DNA of 64,000 bases. It comes from CAZLMW01 sp964560875. Lineage in GTDB: Bacteria > Myxococcota_A > UBA9042. The position numbers were made by a program, and so were the translations under genes. This document shows, in pieces, positions 9,701 to 17,436 of this stretch. How positions within the stretch are numbered: position 1 is the stretch's first letter; each line of letters opens with the position of its first letter. Under the pieces are notes generated by a model that worked only from the letters and a program-made list of their open reading frames with translations, did no database searches and was not told the DNA's origin. The stretch spans positions 1 to 64,000 of the forward strand of contig CAZLMW010000005.1 of the NCBI GenBank assembly GCA_964560875.1. Reading direction: 5' to 3'.

Positions 9701-9844
9701 GCGCTCGTCATCCTCTGCGGCCTGGCCACGTCGACCGCGCTGAACATGCTGGTCCTGCCCGCCCTCTACCGACGATTCGGCGCCGCGTGTGCCGTTGCCA
9801 TCGAGCCGCCAACCAGCCCGACCGCCCTGCAAGAGCTCGCATGA
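6710..9844 (+). CDS. Heavy-metal RND efflux pump (CzcA/CusA family)
   Basis: 1044 residues, the usual length for HME-RND pumps. I choose GTG 6710, preceded by GGGAG and followed by VIDGVILWSLRNRAMV, the typical N-terminus; TTG 6695 is an alternative. It has the HME-RND landmarks: a first membrane helix followed by MNTPVDVFPD, GGMAIAVGALVDDAIIDMEN in the fourth helix with the proton-relay Asp residues, and FGIATRNGIMLVTHFHHL near the C-terminus, the CzcA form of that helix. It works as a trimer in the inner membrane, exchanging protons for metal ions. It lies 15 bp after the adaptor, ending the blaI-M56-TolC-adaptor-pump set. The exact metal cannot be read from the sequence. Confidence 0.9.
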   Translation: MIDGVILWSLRNRAMVIVLAAGLCAFGGWRSMNTPVDVFPDLTAPTVVVVAEAHGMAPAEVEALLTFPLETALNGAANVRRVRSKTSVGLAVVSIDFAWGTNIHIARQVVVERLQLLAGKLPAGIEPPVMGPITSIMGDILFVGMTSTKHDPMALRTAADWTVARRLLAVPGVAQVITIGGDVRQFQVQLDPRRLDAYALTADDVAHALEAANENTSAGFLVHGGQEHLIHGIGRVGNSADIGATLVTQRGDLPILVSDVAKVRVGPALKRGEGGVNGKRGVVVAIRKQPRANTLRLTRRIEEELKSLQTALPTGMKIHPGLFRQASFIEVAVRNVGIALRDGAILVVLIVLVFVSSIRATIITALAIPLSLLTALIALSAYGAEINTMTLGGMAIAVGALVDDAIIDMENVVRRLRLRALQPEQSRAPVLRTVFEASREIRASIVFATFIILLVFVPLFFLSGVEGRLLRPLGAAYMLALTASLGVALTVTPVLCSWLLPTAGAVRKHKEPAIVKWLKAAYRPVLATGMRYWDALLVVAAVAFVVAAIALFGAGRSFLPQFNEGSLTLNLVALPGTSLTKSDALGQRVESILLSHAEVISTARLTGRAAGDEHAQDVHASEVEVRLRPTKRDREAFLAALRNDLAAVAGLAVTIGQPIEHRIDHMLSGTRANIAIKIFGPDRHVLRRLGQRVESAVEPIAGVVDLQQQTQADVPFVQLRFKRRAIARHGLTVRFVSREIETAFAGRAVTRLLDGAAVFDVVVRYAGATERALEDVRQTRIGTPSGARLPLHVLADVQRASGPNRIVRENVQRLLVVSCNVADRDLGSVVNDIRETVAANVPMPAGYRVAYGGQFESAQDALHVLGWVGLAVLLGIFVMLLSAIGSARDALLVMVNLPLALIGGVGGVYLGNGVVSVASVIGFITLFGIATRNGIMLVTHFHHLRDEEGETDPDVIVTRGALERLSPILMTALASGLGLLPLALAAGEPGSEIQAPMALVILCGLATSTALNMLVLPALYRRFGAACAVAIEPPTSPTALQELA

Positions 9845-10013
9845 TCGACCCGCGCCGCTTTCAGGCTGTTCATGCTCCCTTTTGGAGCTGCCACGGAATC
9901 CCGGGTTGGACCGGCTGGTTGTAATTCGGTGGTCGACGCCTTGCGGATTGGCTCTCGCGGCGGGTCTCACATCAAAGACCGAGCGCATTCCGCGCCGCCC
10001 TACGGAGCCCACC

Positions 10014-11726
10014 ATGAACACCATCGACCGTCATCGACACCAGATACTGCCCATCGTCCTCGCCTTCGTGCTCGGATTCAACGCCGGCTGCGAAGCGGAA
10101 ACAACCGGTGCCCCCGATCCCATCGACGCGTCCGTTGACGGCAACGTGGATGGTGGCACCAGCGGCGCCGGGACAACGAGCGGCCTGACCTCCCAGCAAG
10201 TCGCGGAAGCAACCGATCCGGACGGCCCCACGCGCTACGACAAGATCTTCGACGGCGACGTGATCCATGACTTGACGGTCACTTACAGACCCGGCTCCTG
10301 GGACAAGCAGCAAGCCGATATGGTGAAGCTCCTCGGCGAATTTGGTGCCGGCGGCGGCGCAGGGGGCGGTGGTCCGGGCGGCGGTGACAAGGGCGGCGGT
10401 GACAAGGGCGGTCCAGGCGGAGGTGGTGGAGGTCCCGGCGGCGGCAAGGGGCCACCGGCCGAGGCGTTCGCGGCATGCGATAAGGCGTCGTCCGGGGATA
10501 AATGCACCGTCAGCGTCGGCGGCAACAAGGCGTCGGGCACCTGCGATGATTTCCAGGGCAAGCTCGCCTGCAAGCCCGAAGGTATGGGCGCCGGCGGCGG
10601 AAAGGGCGGCGGCCCGGGCGGCGATCCGCTCAACGGCGGCACCGACCTCGTCAAGGACGATCCGGCGTGGGTTGCGGTCGACGTTATCTTCGACGGTGTG
10701 CCGCTGAAGTGGGCCGGCCTCCGCTACAAGGGCAACTCGACACTCTCCAGCTCGTGGCGCGGCGGCGTTCACAAGCTCCCGTTCCGCGTCACCATGGACA
10801 AATTCGAGGACGACCACCCCGAAACCAAGAACCAGCGGCTGTGGGGCTTCAAGAAGCTCACGTTCGCGCCCGCCGCCAAGGACGCGTCCTTCTTACGCGA
10901 CGTGTTGGCCGGTGAGGTGCTCCGTGATCGCGGCGTTCCATCGGCCCGCACGGCGTTCTGCCGCGTCTTCGTCGACAAAGGGGACGGCAAGGGCACGGTC
11001 TACGCCGGCCTCTACATCGCCATCGAGGATCCCGCCAACAAGATGATGAAGACGGTCTTCGGCGATAAGAGCGGCAACCTCTACAAACCCGACGGACCCG
11101 GCGCCACGTTCGCGGTGTTCAACCAGTCGTCCTTCGTGAAGAAGACCAACGAAGACGACGCCGACTTCAGCGATGTCAAGGCCGTCGTCACCGCTCTCAA
11201 CGCCGATCGCAGCGACGCCGCGGCGTGGCGCAAGACGGTCGATAAGCTCTTCGACGTCGATGGCTTCTTGCGCTGGCTCGCCGTCAACTCCGCGATGCAG
11301 AACTGGGACGCCTACGGGCGCATGACCCACAACTACTACATCTACGCTGACCCCGGTCAGGCCGGTCGCCTCGTCTGGATTCCGTGGGACCACAACGAAG
11401 CGTTCACCAACGGCAAGGGCCTGGCCGATCCCATGCACGCGGACGTCGACGCCACGTGGCCGCTGATTCGCTTCCTGCTGGACGATCCCGTTTTCGGAGC
11501 GGCCTACAAGGTGCATCTCGGCAAGGCGATCGAGGGCCTCTACGCCGAAGCCGCGTTCGAAGCCCGCGCCAAGAAGCTGCACGCGCTCATCGCCAAGGAC
11601 GTCGCGAACGAGTTGGCGCCGTGGACCCAGCTGTCCGACCCTTCGGCGTTCGCGACGTCTGTCCAGGCCCTCGTTGACCACGCCAAGGCGCGTCGTTCGG
11701 CGATCAGCGCGTCGTTGGCGAAGTAG
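10014..11726 (+). CDS. CotH-like kinase domain lipoprotein
   Basis: 570 residues from ATG 10014; the signal ends in a lipobox (GFNAGC, Cys 26). After a low-complexity region, residues about 105-215 hold Gly-rich stretches (runs of GGG with Lys, Asp and Pro) around a small Cys-containing segment. The rest matches the CotH family: DGVPLKWAGLRYKGNSTL, NQRLWGFKKLTFAP, the AGLYIAIEDPANKMMK strand, and NYYIYADPGQAGRLVWIPWD with the acidic active-site residue. CotH proteins are secreted atypical kinases, first known from spore coats and frequent in Myxococcota. The Gly-rich insert is unusual. Its target is unknown. Confidence 0.8.
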   Translation: MNTIDRHRHQILPIVLAFVLGFNAGCEAETTGAPDPIDASVDGNVDGGTSGAGTTSGLTSQQVAEATDPDGPTRYDKIFDGDVIHDLTVTYRPGSWDKQQADMVKLLGEFGAGGGAGGGGPGGGDKGGGDKGGPGGGGGGPGGGKGPPAEAFAACDKASSGDKCTVSVGGNKASGTCDDFQGKLACKPEGMGAGGGKGGGPGGDPLNGGTDLVKDDPAWVAVDVIFDGVPLKWAGLRYKGNSTLSSSWRGGVHKLPFRVTMDKFEDDHPETKNQRLWGFKKLTFAPAAKDASFLRDVLAGEVLRDRGVPSARTAFCRVFVDKGDGKGTVYAGLYIAIEDPANKMMKTVFGDKSGNLYKPDGPGATFAVFNQSSFVKKTNEDDADFSDVKAVVTALNADRSDAAAWRKTVDKLFDVDGFLRWLAVNSAMQNWDAYGRMTHNYYIYADPGQAGRLVWIPWDHNEAFTNGKGLADPMHADVDATWPLIRFLLDDPVFGAAYKVHLGKAIEGLYAEAAFEARAKKLHALIAKDVANELAPWTQLSDPSAFATSVQALVDHAKARRSAISASLAK

Positions 11727-11730
11727 CCGT

Positions 11731-11745
11731 ACCGGGATTGCCGGT
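11731..11745. terminator. Small hairpin between convergent genes
   Basis: ACCGG-GATTG-CCGGT forms a 5-bp stem in the 18 bp between the converging CotH and atpE genes. There is no T run, so it is at best a weak or Rho-assisted terminator. Confidence 0.25.
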
Positions 11746-11978
11746 CAGATCTTCGCGAGCAACATGAAACCGAGCACCAGCGAGTAGATCGCCAGCGACT
11801 CAATGAGCGCCAAGGCCAGCACAAACGGCGTGAAGATGTCCTTGGCGGCCGACGGATTGCGCCCGATCGCTTCGAGCGCCGCCGACGCAGCACGTCCCTG
11901 TCCCAGCCCGCAGCCAGCAGCCGCAAGTCCCATGCCCAGCGCCAGCGCCAGCGCGATAAGTCCCGAGTTGATGCCCAT
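11745..11978 (-). CDS. atpE: ATP synthase F0 subunit c
   Basis: 77 residues with GGAGG 5 bp before the ATG at 11978. Two membrane helices flank the polar loop AIGRNPSAAKD. Gln 27 (GLGQGRAA) and Glu 60 (LIESLAIYSLVL), with Ser 61 and Tyr 65, are the ion-binding positions of the c-ring. Gln, Glu, Ser and Tyr are the set seen in Na+-binding rings such as Ilyobacter; the Thr after the Ser in those rings is Leu here, so the coupling ion is uncertain. No other atp gene is present in the window. The N-terminus lacks a cleavable signal, normal for this subunit. Confidence 0.9.
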   Translation of the reverse strand: MGINSGLIALALALGMGLAAAGCGLGQGRAASAALEAIGRNPSAAKDIFTPFVLALALIESLAIYSLVLGFMLLAKI

Positions 11979-12046
11979 GATTGCCTCCAGCGCGCCGCCG
12001 GTGCGACCGGGATGGCCGCGGTCACGGCGGTTGTGCTGCCTGAGAG

Positions 12047-12063
12047 AGCAACCTTCGTGCCAA
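12047..12063 (-). promoter_or_regulatory. Sigma-54-type (-24/-12) promoter upstream of atpE
   Basis: Read on the minus strand the site is TTGGCACGAAGGTTGCT, a full match to the consensus YTGGCACG-N4-TTGCW. The -12 element lies about 70 bp before the atpE start, giving a leader of roughly 55-60 bases. Sigma-54 control of atpE would be unusual. An AAA+ activator-type gene lies at 46182-47567, but no link between them is shown. Confidence 0.55.
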
Positions 12064-12243
12064 ACACGAACTGACTGAAATCATGGTTGTTTTGAACGTC
12101 TCTGAGATGCGCGAACGCAACGTTGTGCGCACCGATGTTGCAGGGATGCCACGTTCTCGGTAACAGACCCGCGGTCGCTGCGACGAGACACGACTGGAGC
12201 ACCGAACAGCAATGCTTCTCGGTGCATGATTGTTATTTGGTTG

Positions 12244-12341
12244 GGGAACTATGAGCGTCCCCACGCCCCGAAAAGTGTCATTTTCGTGGCGTTCCCCATC
12301 CCAGAGCGCCGATTCCTGATCGCCGCTCTAGCACATGCGCC
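12244..12341 (+). repeat. Possible degenerate relative of the 25.8-kb inverted-repeat element
   Basis: A GGGGA...TCCCC hairpin is followed by CCGAAAAGTGTCATTTTC (12268-12285) and, 43 bp later, CTAGCACATGCGCC. The element at 25834-26017 has the same order: a G5/C5 hairpin, then CCGAAAAAAGTGTCATTTTT, then a CTAG-ended terminal repeat. The stem-loop (A/T arms, GTGTCA loop) is kept although arm lengths differ. The distal part is weakly similar. Confidence 0.4.
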
Positions 12342-12373
12342 GGTGTTTTCCGCGCGCGACCCAAGGACCTGAC

Positions 12374-13231
12374 ATGACCAACGAGACCGACTACCAGCCG
12401 CCCGAGGTGTGGCAGTGGGAAACCGACAAGGACAGCGCGTTCGCGAGCATCAACCGCCCGATCGCCGGGCCGACGCACGACAAGGAGCTCCCGGTCGGCG
12501 AGCACCCGCTGCAGCTGCACTCGATGGGCACGCCCAACGGCGTCAAGGTCACGATCATGCTCGAAGAGCTGGTCGAGCTGGGCATCGCGGAGGCCGAGTA
12601 CGACGCATGGCCCATCAACATCCTCAAAGGCGATCAGTTCAGTAGCGGATTTGTCGACATCAACCCCAACTCCAAGATCCCGGCGCTGCTCGACCGCAGC
12701 GTGGACCCGCCGCTGCGCATCTTCGAATCGGGCTCGATCCTCATCTACCTGGCCGAAAAGCACGGCGTGTTCCTGCCCACAGACATCCGCGCGAAGACCG
12801 AGACGCTCAACTGGCTGTTCTGGCAGGTCGGAGCAGCCCCTTACCTTGGCGGCGGCTTCGGTCACTTCTATGCCTATGCGCCGTTTAAGAGCGAATACGC
12901 CATCAACCGCTTCGCGATGGAGACCAAGCGCCAGCTCGACGTGCTCGACCGGCAATTGGCCGACAACGCCTACATCGCCGGCGACGAGTACACCATCGCC
13001 GATATGGCCATCTGGCCGTGGTACGGAGGCCTGGTGTCCGGCTTGCTCTACGGCGCCGCCAAGTTCCTCGACGTGCAGAGCTACACGCACGTCCAGCGCT
13101 GGACCAAGGCGATCAACGACCGGCCCGCCGTCAAACGTGGCACGCGCGTCAACCGCGTCTGGGGACCACCGCAGCGCCAGATGCCCGAGCGGCACAGCGC
13201 CGCCGACTTCGACACACCACCGGTCGAGTAG
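12374..13231 (+). CDS. yghU: Glutathione S-transferase of the YghU type
   Basis: 285 residues (E. coli YghU is about 288), from ATG 12374 after the leader; an upstream in-frame ATG at 12335 adds a non-conserved Arg/Cys-rich stretch. It carries the YghU N-terminal extension (DKDSAFASINRPIAGPTHD), then MGTPNGVKVTIML, NPNSKIPALLD and FESGSILIYLAEK of the thioredoxin fold, and a helical C-terminal domain with YIAGDEYTIADMAIWPWYG. YghU proteins bind two glutathiones and have disulfide-bond reductase activity. Probably a stand-alone cytoplasmic enzyme. Confidence 0.85.
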   Translation: MTNETDYQPPEVWQWETDKDSAFASINRPIAGPTHDKELPVGEHPLQLHSMGTPNGVKVTIMLEELVELGIAEAEYDAWPINILKGDQFSSGFVDINPNSKIPALLDRSVDPPLRIFESGSILIYLAEKHGVFLPTDIRAKTETLNWLFWQVGAAPYLGGGFGHFYAYAPFKSEYAINRFAMETKRQLDVLDRQLADNAYIAGDEYTIADMAIWPWYGGLVSGLLYGAAKFLDVQSYTHVQRWTKAINDRPAVKRGTRVNRVWGPPQRQMPERHSAADFDTPPVE

Positions 13232-13402
13232 GCAACCGCATCGATTCCGCATGGTGAGCTTGCAGATCGAGTCAGCGCACGTTGACGCCTGCAATCACCG
13301 ACCCAGAATTGCTACGATGCCCGACATGGCGCGCGCGCCCCTTTTCACGCCACATGCGCCGCCGCCAGCAGCTACAAGCCTGGCACCACGAACGGAGATG
13401 AC

Positions 13403-15580
13403 ATGAACCAGACACGCACACGGCTGCCCGTGATGGCGATTGGAGTCGCCGTGTTGACCGCGTCGATGTTCGCAGCAAACGCCTTCGCGGCACCGACCAC
13501 CATCGCGATCGAGGGCGTCATGAGCGCGACCGGAGGCGGCGCGGCTCCCGATGGCTCGTACGTCATGTATTTCCGCCTCTACGACGGCAAAGACGCCAAG
13601 AAAGCGGCCTGGCAAGAGGGCCCGGTCGCGCTCGTCATCAAGGGCGGCCGATTTGGTCACGCGCTCGGGACGACCAAGGCTATCTCCGCCACAGCGCTGG
13701 CCGCGCTCGCCAAGCCGTGGCTCGGGATCTCCATCAACCAGGAGCCCGAGATGAAGCGGGTTCCGGTCCACGCCGTGCCATACGCCCGCGTCGCTGCCCG
13801 CGCCGGCGCGCTCGATTGCAAGGACTGTGTAGGAGCCAAGCACATCGCCGCCGGCTCGGTCGGTCCGTCCGACGTCGGGTTCGCCTACGCCGCCGCCGCC
13901 GATGGCATCAAGGGCGGCCCGGCCAAGTCTGCCAAGACGCTCGCGTGCACCGGCTGCGTGACCAACAAGCACCTGAAGTTCACGGGCGACCTCAACCTCG
14001 GCAAATACGGGCTCAAGGCCGGCAAGGTCACCGCGACGTCGGTCGTGGCCAGCACCATCACGGCGGGCAAATACGTTGGCGATGGCTCGGCGCTCACCGG
14101 CATCCAGATCCCCAGCGGTAAGTGCCCGGCCGGCAAAGTCGTCAGCGGAATCGACGCCACCGGCAAGCTCATCTGCGCCATCGCGATGGACCCCAAGGCG
14201 CTGCCCGCCGACGGCCTCGACGAGATCAGCAACGGCCTGCTGCACAACCAGTTCGTCGACGAAGCCAAGAGCAAGGCGCCGGTCAAGATCCCCGACAACA
14301 ACCCGACCGGTATCTCCAACACCATTGTCTTCCCCGACGTTGGCATCGCGCAGAAGCTTTGGGTCACCGCCAACATCACCAACAGCAACATCGCGCAGGT
14401 CGAGGTGTCGCTGAAGGCCCCCAACGGCGCGAGCTACCTGTTGTGGAAGAAGGGCACCGGCAACAAGGGCGGCAAGATCGCGACATCCTGGCCGACGCCA
14501 ACCAAGACGGTGAGCGGCAACCTCGCCGCGTGGCACGGCAAAAACCCCAAGGGCAAATGGACGCTGACCGTGAAGGACTCGGGCTTTCTCAACAACCAAA
14601 CCGACGGGGCCATCAACAGCTGGTCGGTCAAGATCCAGACGCTGAGCAGCAAGAAAGTCGCCGCGTCCGGCCTGCTGCAAGCCAACGGGGGACTTCAGCT
14701 GCTGCGCACCGACAAGCCTCCGCGCGCATGTGACCAGTCTGCGTTCGGCCTGATGTACGCCAGCCCCAAGAACAACGCGATCATGATCTGCAACGGCAAG
14801 GAGTGGTTCCCGCTGCTGATGGCCGCGTACGGCACGCAGAACAGCCCGGCCGCCAGCTGCAAGGACCTGCTGACCAAGGCGCCGTTGACCAAATCGGGCG
14901 TGTACTGGCTCGATACCGATGGCCTGGGCGGCGAAGTGCCGTGGCAGACCTGGTGCGACATGGATAACGACGGCGGCGGCTGGACCCTGGCCATCAAGGG
15001 GACGCTCAAGGGCAGCTATAACGGCAGCAAAAACCAGCAGCTCAGCGCGTCCAAGGGCTTCATGTACGCGTTCAACCGGGTCAAGTTCCGAGACGTCCTC
15101 GTCAAGCCCGGCAACTACCAGACCAGCCCGCATTGGGTGACCTTTCACAAGGTTGGGGACAGCACCAGCACGCTGGACACGCGCATCCAAAAGGGCACCC
15201 CCGGCAAGAGCTACAGCGTCGACTACAACGTCAGCGCACCGTACAAGCGGACCAACGCCAGCAAGAGCCTCGCGAGCGTGCCCGAAATGCAGGCCCTGTC
15301 GCTGCGGATGAGCCAAACGTCCGGGCCCAACGACGCAATGTTCTTCGTCGTCACCCGCACCTCGCGCGGCTCGTGCAACAGCTACAACCCGACCGGCACC
15401 TACCGCTACGTCACCGGCAGCGGCAAGTGCATCGGCGTCCAGCTCGGTTTCCGGTCCGGCAACTACACGTGGAGCAGCTGGAAGACCCGCACCGACTGGT
15501 CGACCGGCTGCGGCGTGGCCGGCTACTGGAACGGCTCGGAGACCAATTGCACGTCCTCGGGCGCGGTTTTCGTCCGCTGA
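13403..15580 (+). CDS. Secreted multidomain protein with P-domain-like and fibrinogen-like regions
   Basis: 725 residues, with GGAG before ATG 13403 and a Sec signal ending about AFAA. The N-terminal 150 residues form a beta-rich domain followed by CKDC and CTGC pairs, the same layout as the protein starting at 63441. Residues about 290-415 look like a proprotein-convertase P domain (APNGASYLLWKKGTG, then NPKGKWTLTVKDSG). The C-terminal 230 residues resemble a fibrinogen-related domain: SGVYWLDTDG, WCDMDNDGGGWTL, and paired Cys near the end. Such domains bind sugars or surfaces, so it is probably an extracellular adhesin or recognition protein. The molecular function is not known. Confidence 0.75.
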   Translation: MNQTRTRLPVMAIGVAVLTASMFAANAFAAPTTIAIEGVMSATGGGAAPDGSYVMYFRLYDGKDAKKAAWQEGPVALVIKGGRFGHALGTTKAISATALAALAKPWLGISINQEPEMKRVPVHAVPYARVAARAGALDCKDCVGAKHIAAGSVGPSDVGFAYAAAADGIKGGPAKSAKTLACTGCVTNKHLKFTGDLNLGKYGLKAGKVTATSVVASTITAGKYVGDGSALTGIQIPSGKCPAGKVVSGIDATGKLICAIAMDPKALPADGLDEISNGLLHNQFVDEAKSKAPVKIPDNNPTGISNTIVFPDVGIAQKLWVTANITNSNIAQVEVSLKAPNGASYLLWKKGTGNKGGKIATSWPTPTKTVSGNLAAWHGKNPKGKWTLTVKDSGFLNNQTDGAINSWSVKIQTLSSKKVAASGLLQANGGLQLLRTDKPPRACDQSAFGLMYASPKNNAIMICNGKEWFPLLMAAYGTQNSPAASCKDLLTKAPLTKSGVYWLDTDGLGGEVPWQTWCDMDNDGGGWTLAIKGTLKGSYNGSKNQQLSASKGFMYAFNRVKFRDVLVKPGNYQTSPHWVTFHKVGDSTSTLDTRIQKGTPGKSYSVDYNVSAPYKRTNASKSLASVPEMQALSLRMSQTSGPNDAMFFVVTRTSRGSCNSYNPTGTYRYVTGSGKCIGVQLGFRSGNYTWSSWKTRTDWSTGCGVAGYWNGSETNCTSSGAVFVR

Positions 15581-15609
15581 GCCGTCGAGCTCAAAATCGG
15601 GATCAGGCG

Positions 15610-15745
15610 GTAGGACTGGTTCTACGGGCCGATCTCGCCTCGAAGCTGTTAATACCAAGCCCCCCTGCCAAAACCGCTCCAGCGGCTTCTACGTGGCTTA
15701 GAGAGGCATATGGCTCCAAAAAACGCCCCCGCGGACGGTGTGCGG
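15610..15745 (-). repeat. Dispersed repeat family 1, copy A
   Basis: About 136 bp that, reverse-complemented, align almost end to end with 40795-40932. Shared blocks include CCGTCCGCGGGGGC, GCCATATGCC, TGGAGCGGTTTTG and GATCGGCCCGTAGA. It lies between convergent-safe gene ends and contains no gene. Just beyond its end is GGCTAGCC-CC-GGCTAGCC (15760-15777). A non-coding mobile-derived or regulatory repeat is likely. Confidence 0.7.
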
Positions 15746-15843
15746 AGGCGAATTCGGCCGGCTAGCCCCGGCTAGCCCGAGCGATGCGTGCGCTGAGGCC
15801 GTGACCGCGAAACAGTCGTCCTGGAGCCTACCTACGCGCTACA

Positions 15844-17436
15844 ATGACGGTCATGGTCATACCTGCTGCTGGCTCGCCCCGGATGGTTACCGGGAGTTGT
15901 GCACGCGTATGCGCGACGATTGTCTTCGTCGTTGCCGGCCTTGGCTCGTGCGGGCAGCGCGCTGAAGACACCAATGGCCTGGCCAGCGGAGACTTGGACG
16001 CGACCGACGGCAACACGGCGGTCCAGCCCACGGATTCGTTCGACGCCGACGTCGCAAACGGCGGCGGTTCAGTCGACGTTGGCGCGAAGGCGTGCGTCGA
16101 GCTTCATCCCAAAGGGACCGTGCCGTTCGTCGCGAAGATCAACACGACGCAGAAACGGACGTTCGAGCTAAGCAACTGCGGCGATCTCGCCGTCGACATC
16201 ACGCGAATCCGATGGGATCCGCAGCTTCCACAGCCGCTCTCGTTCACCCTCGAGCTCTCTGGCTTGAAGGCGACCTGGCCCTCGATCGACGAAACCGACG
16301 GACCGACCCTCACCAAACCGGCGACCCTTTTGCCCGGCGCCAAGGTGTCGTTCGCGGTCGTCTACAAGCCGACGCAGGTCGCCCCGACCTACCCCGATGG
16401 CAAACCGATCCCCGAAGAAGCGCACGTCATTGTCCGCCACGCCGCATCCGCCCAGCCTCTGCGACTGCACCTCACCGGCCAAGGCGTCAAACACGTTTGC
16501 CCGGTCGCGTTTGCGCAGGCCAAAGAGGGCACGGCCGTCATCCCCAACACCATGCTTCACCTCAAGGGCAGCGCGTCGTACGCCGCCATCGGGTCGCTGA
16601 AGAAGTGGAGCTGGACGGTCAAGCAGCCGAGCGGATCCAACCAGGTGTTCGTGCCCGGCCCGAGCTTCCCCGACCCGACGTTCACCACCAACGCCGCGGG
16701 CGATTACGAATTCTGCCTCGAGGTGTTCGACGATGAAGGCCGCAAGAGCTGCCATCCGTCGTGCGTCACCGTGTCCGTGGTTGTGGAGGCCAGCATCCAC
16801 GTGGAGCTGCTGTGGAAGACGCCCGCCGACCCCGACGAAACGGATACGGGACCGGCCGCCGGGGCCAACATGGACCTGCACTTCGCCCATCCCAAGGCGT
16901 ACGGTCCCGACCGCGATTGTGACAACGTCCCCGATCCGTGGTTCTCCGTGCCGTTCGACGTCTTCTGGTTCAATCCGAAGCCAAAATGGCACGCCAATCC
17001 CAAGGCGCCTACTGCGGCGTGGCTGGATGTCGACGACACCGACGGAGCAGGTCCTGAGAACATCGTGCTCGACGACCCGCAAGGCCAGGTCAGCAAACCG
17101 ATGGCCTACGATATTGGTGTGCACTATCGCAACGACCATGGCTTCCAGACGTCCTACGCGACCGTCAACGTCTACATCCTGGGCGTGCTCGCGCTGCAAA
17201 TCAGCAAGGTCAAGATGAATGTGCTGGATATGTGGCATGTCGGCCGGATCAACTGGCCCAACACCATGGCGCAAGGCGTGCTCGATCCCTTTCACATCTG
17301 CTACCAGTCGGGCGACCCGTGCAAGGGCGGCAAGAAGTGGCGGCTCAAGGGCGACTACTGCATCGCCCGGTGCTACCTGCCCAAGGCTTTCGCGAAGTAC
17401 GCGTCGACGCTCGGCTGGGGCAGCTGCAAGAAATGA
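15844..17436 (+). CDS. Lipoprotein with an Ig/PKD-like domain, unknown function
   Basis: Up to 530 residues. Starts at 15844, 15853 or 15883 are possible; the last puts the lipobox (GLGSC) 23 residues in, a normal lipoprotein leader, but no strong ribosome site decides. A low-complexity Asp/Gly stretch follows, then a beta-rich domain (KRTFELSNCGDLAVDITRI) like those fused to choice-of-anchor regions, and a PKD-like domain around SLKKWSWTVKQPSG and DYEFCLEVFDDEG. The C-terminal region has a DxDxD-type segment (DPDETDTG, DRDCDNVPD) that may bind Ca2+. The stop overlaps the next gene start (ATGA), so the two lipoproteins are coupled. Confidence 0.7.
   Translation: MTVMVIPAAGSPRMVTGSCARVCATIVFVVAGLGSCGQRAEDTNGLASGDLDATDGNTAVQPTDSFDADVANGGGSVDVGAKACVELHPKGTVPFVAKINTTQKRTFELSNCGDLAVDITRIRWDPQLPQPLSFTLELSGLKATWPSIDETDGPTLTKPATLLPGAKVSFAVVYKPTQVAPTYPDGKPIPEEAHVIVRHAASAQPLRLHLTGQGVKHVCPVAFAQAKEGTAVIPNTMLHLKGSASYAAIGSLKKWSWTVKQPSGSNQVFVPGPSFPDPTFTTNAAGDYEFCLEVFDDEGRKSCHPSCVTVSVVVEASIHVELLWKTPADPDETDTGPAAGANMDLHFAHPKAYGPDRDCDNVPDPWFSVPFDVFWFNPKPKWHANPKAPTAAWLDVDDTDGAGPENIVLDDPQGQVSKPMAYDIGVHYRNDHGFQTSYATVNVYILGVLALQISKVKMNVLDMWHVGRINWPNTMAQGVLDPFHICYQSGDPCKGGKKWRLKGDYCIARCYLPKAFAKYASTLGWGSCKK

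Larger units (their letters stand above)
11979..12373. other. Intergenic region between divergent atpE and yghU
   Basis: These 395 bp hold no convincing gene. They contain the sigma-54-type promoter for atpE (12047-12063), and a hairpin followed by the GAAAA-GTGTCA-TTTTC stem-loop (12244-12285) that resembles the inverted-repeat element at 25834-26017. CTAGCACATGCGCC (12328-12341) resembles that element's terminal repeat. Confidence 0.6.

Noticed and set aside
13295..15658. 787-residue open frame on the minus strand
   Set aside because: Antisense of the 725-residue secreted protein; composition is that of a shadow frame.
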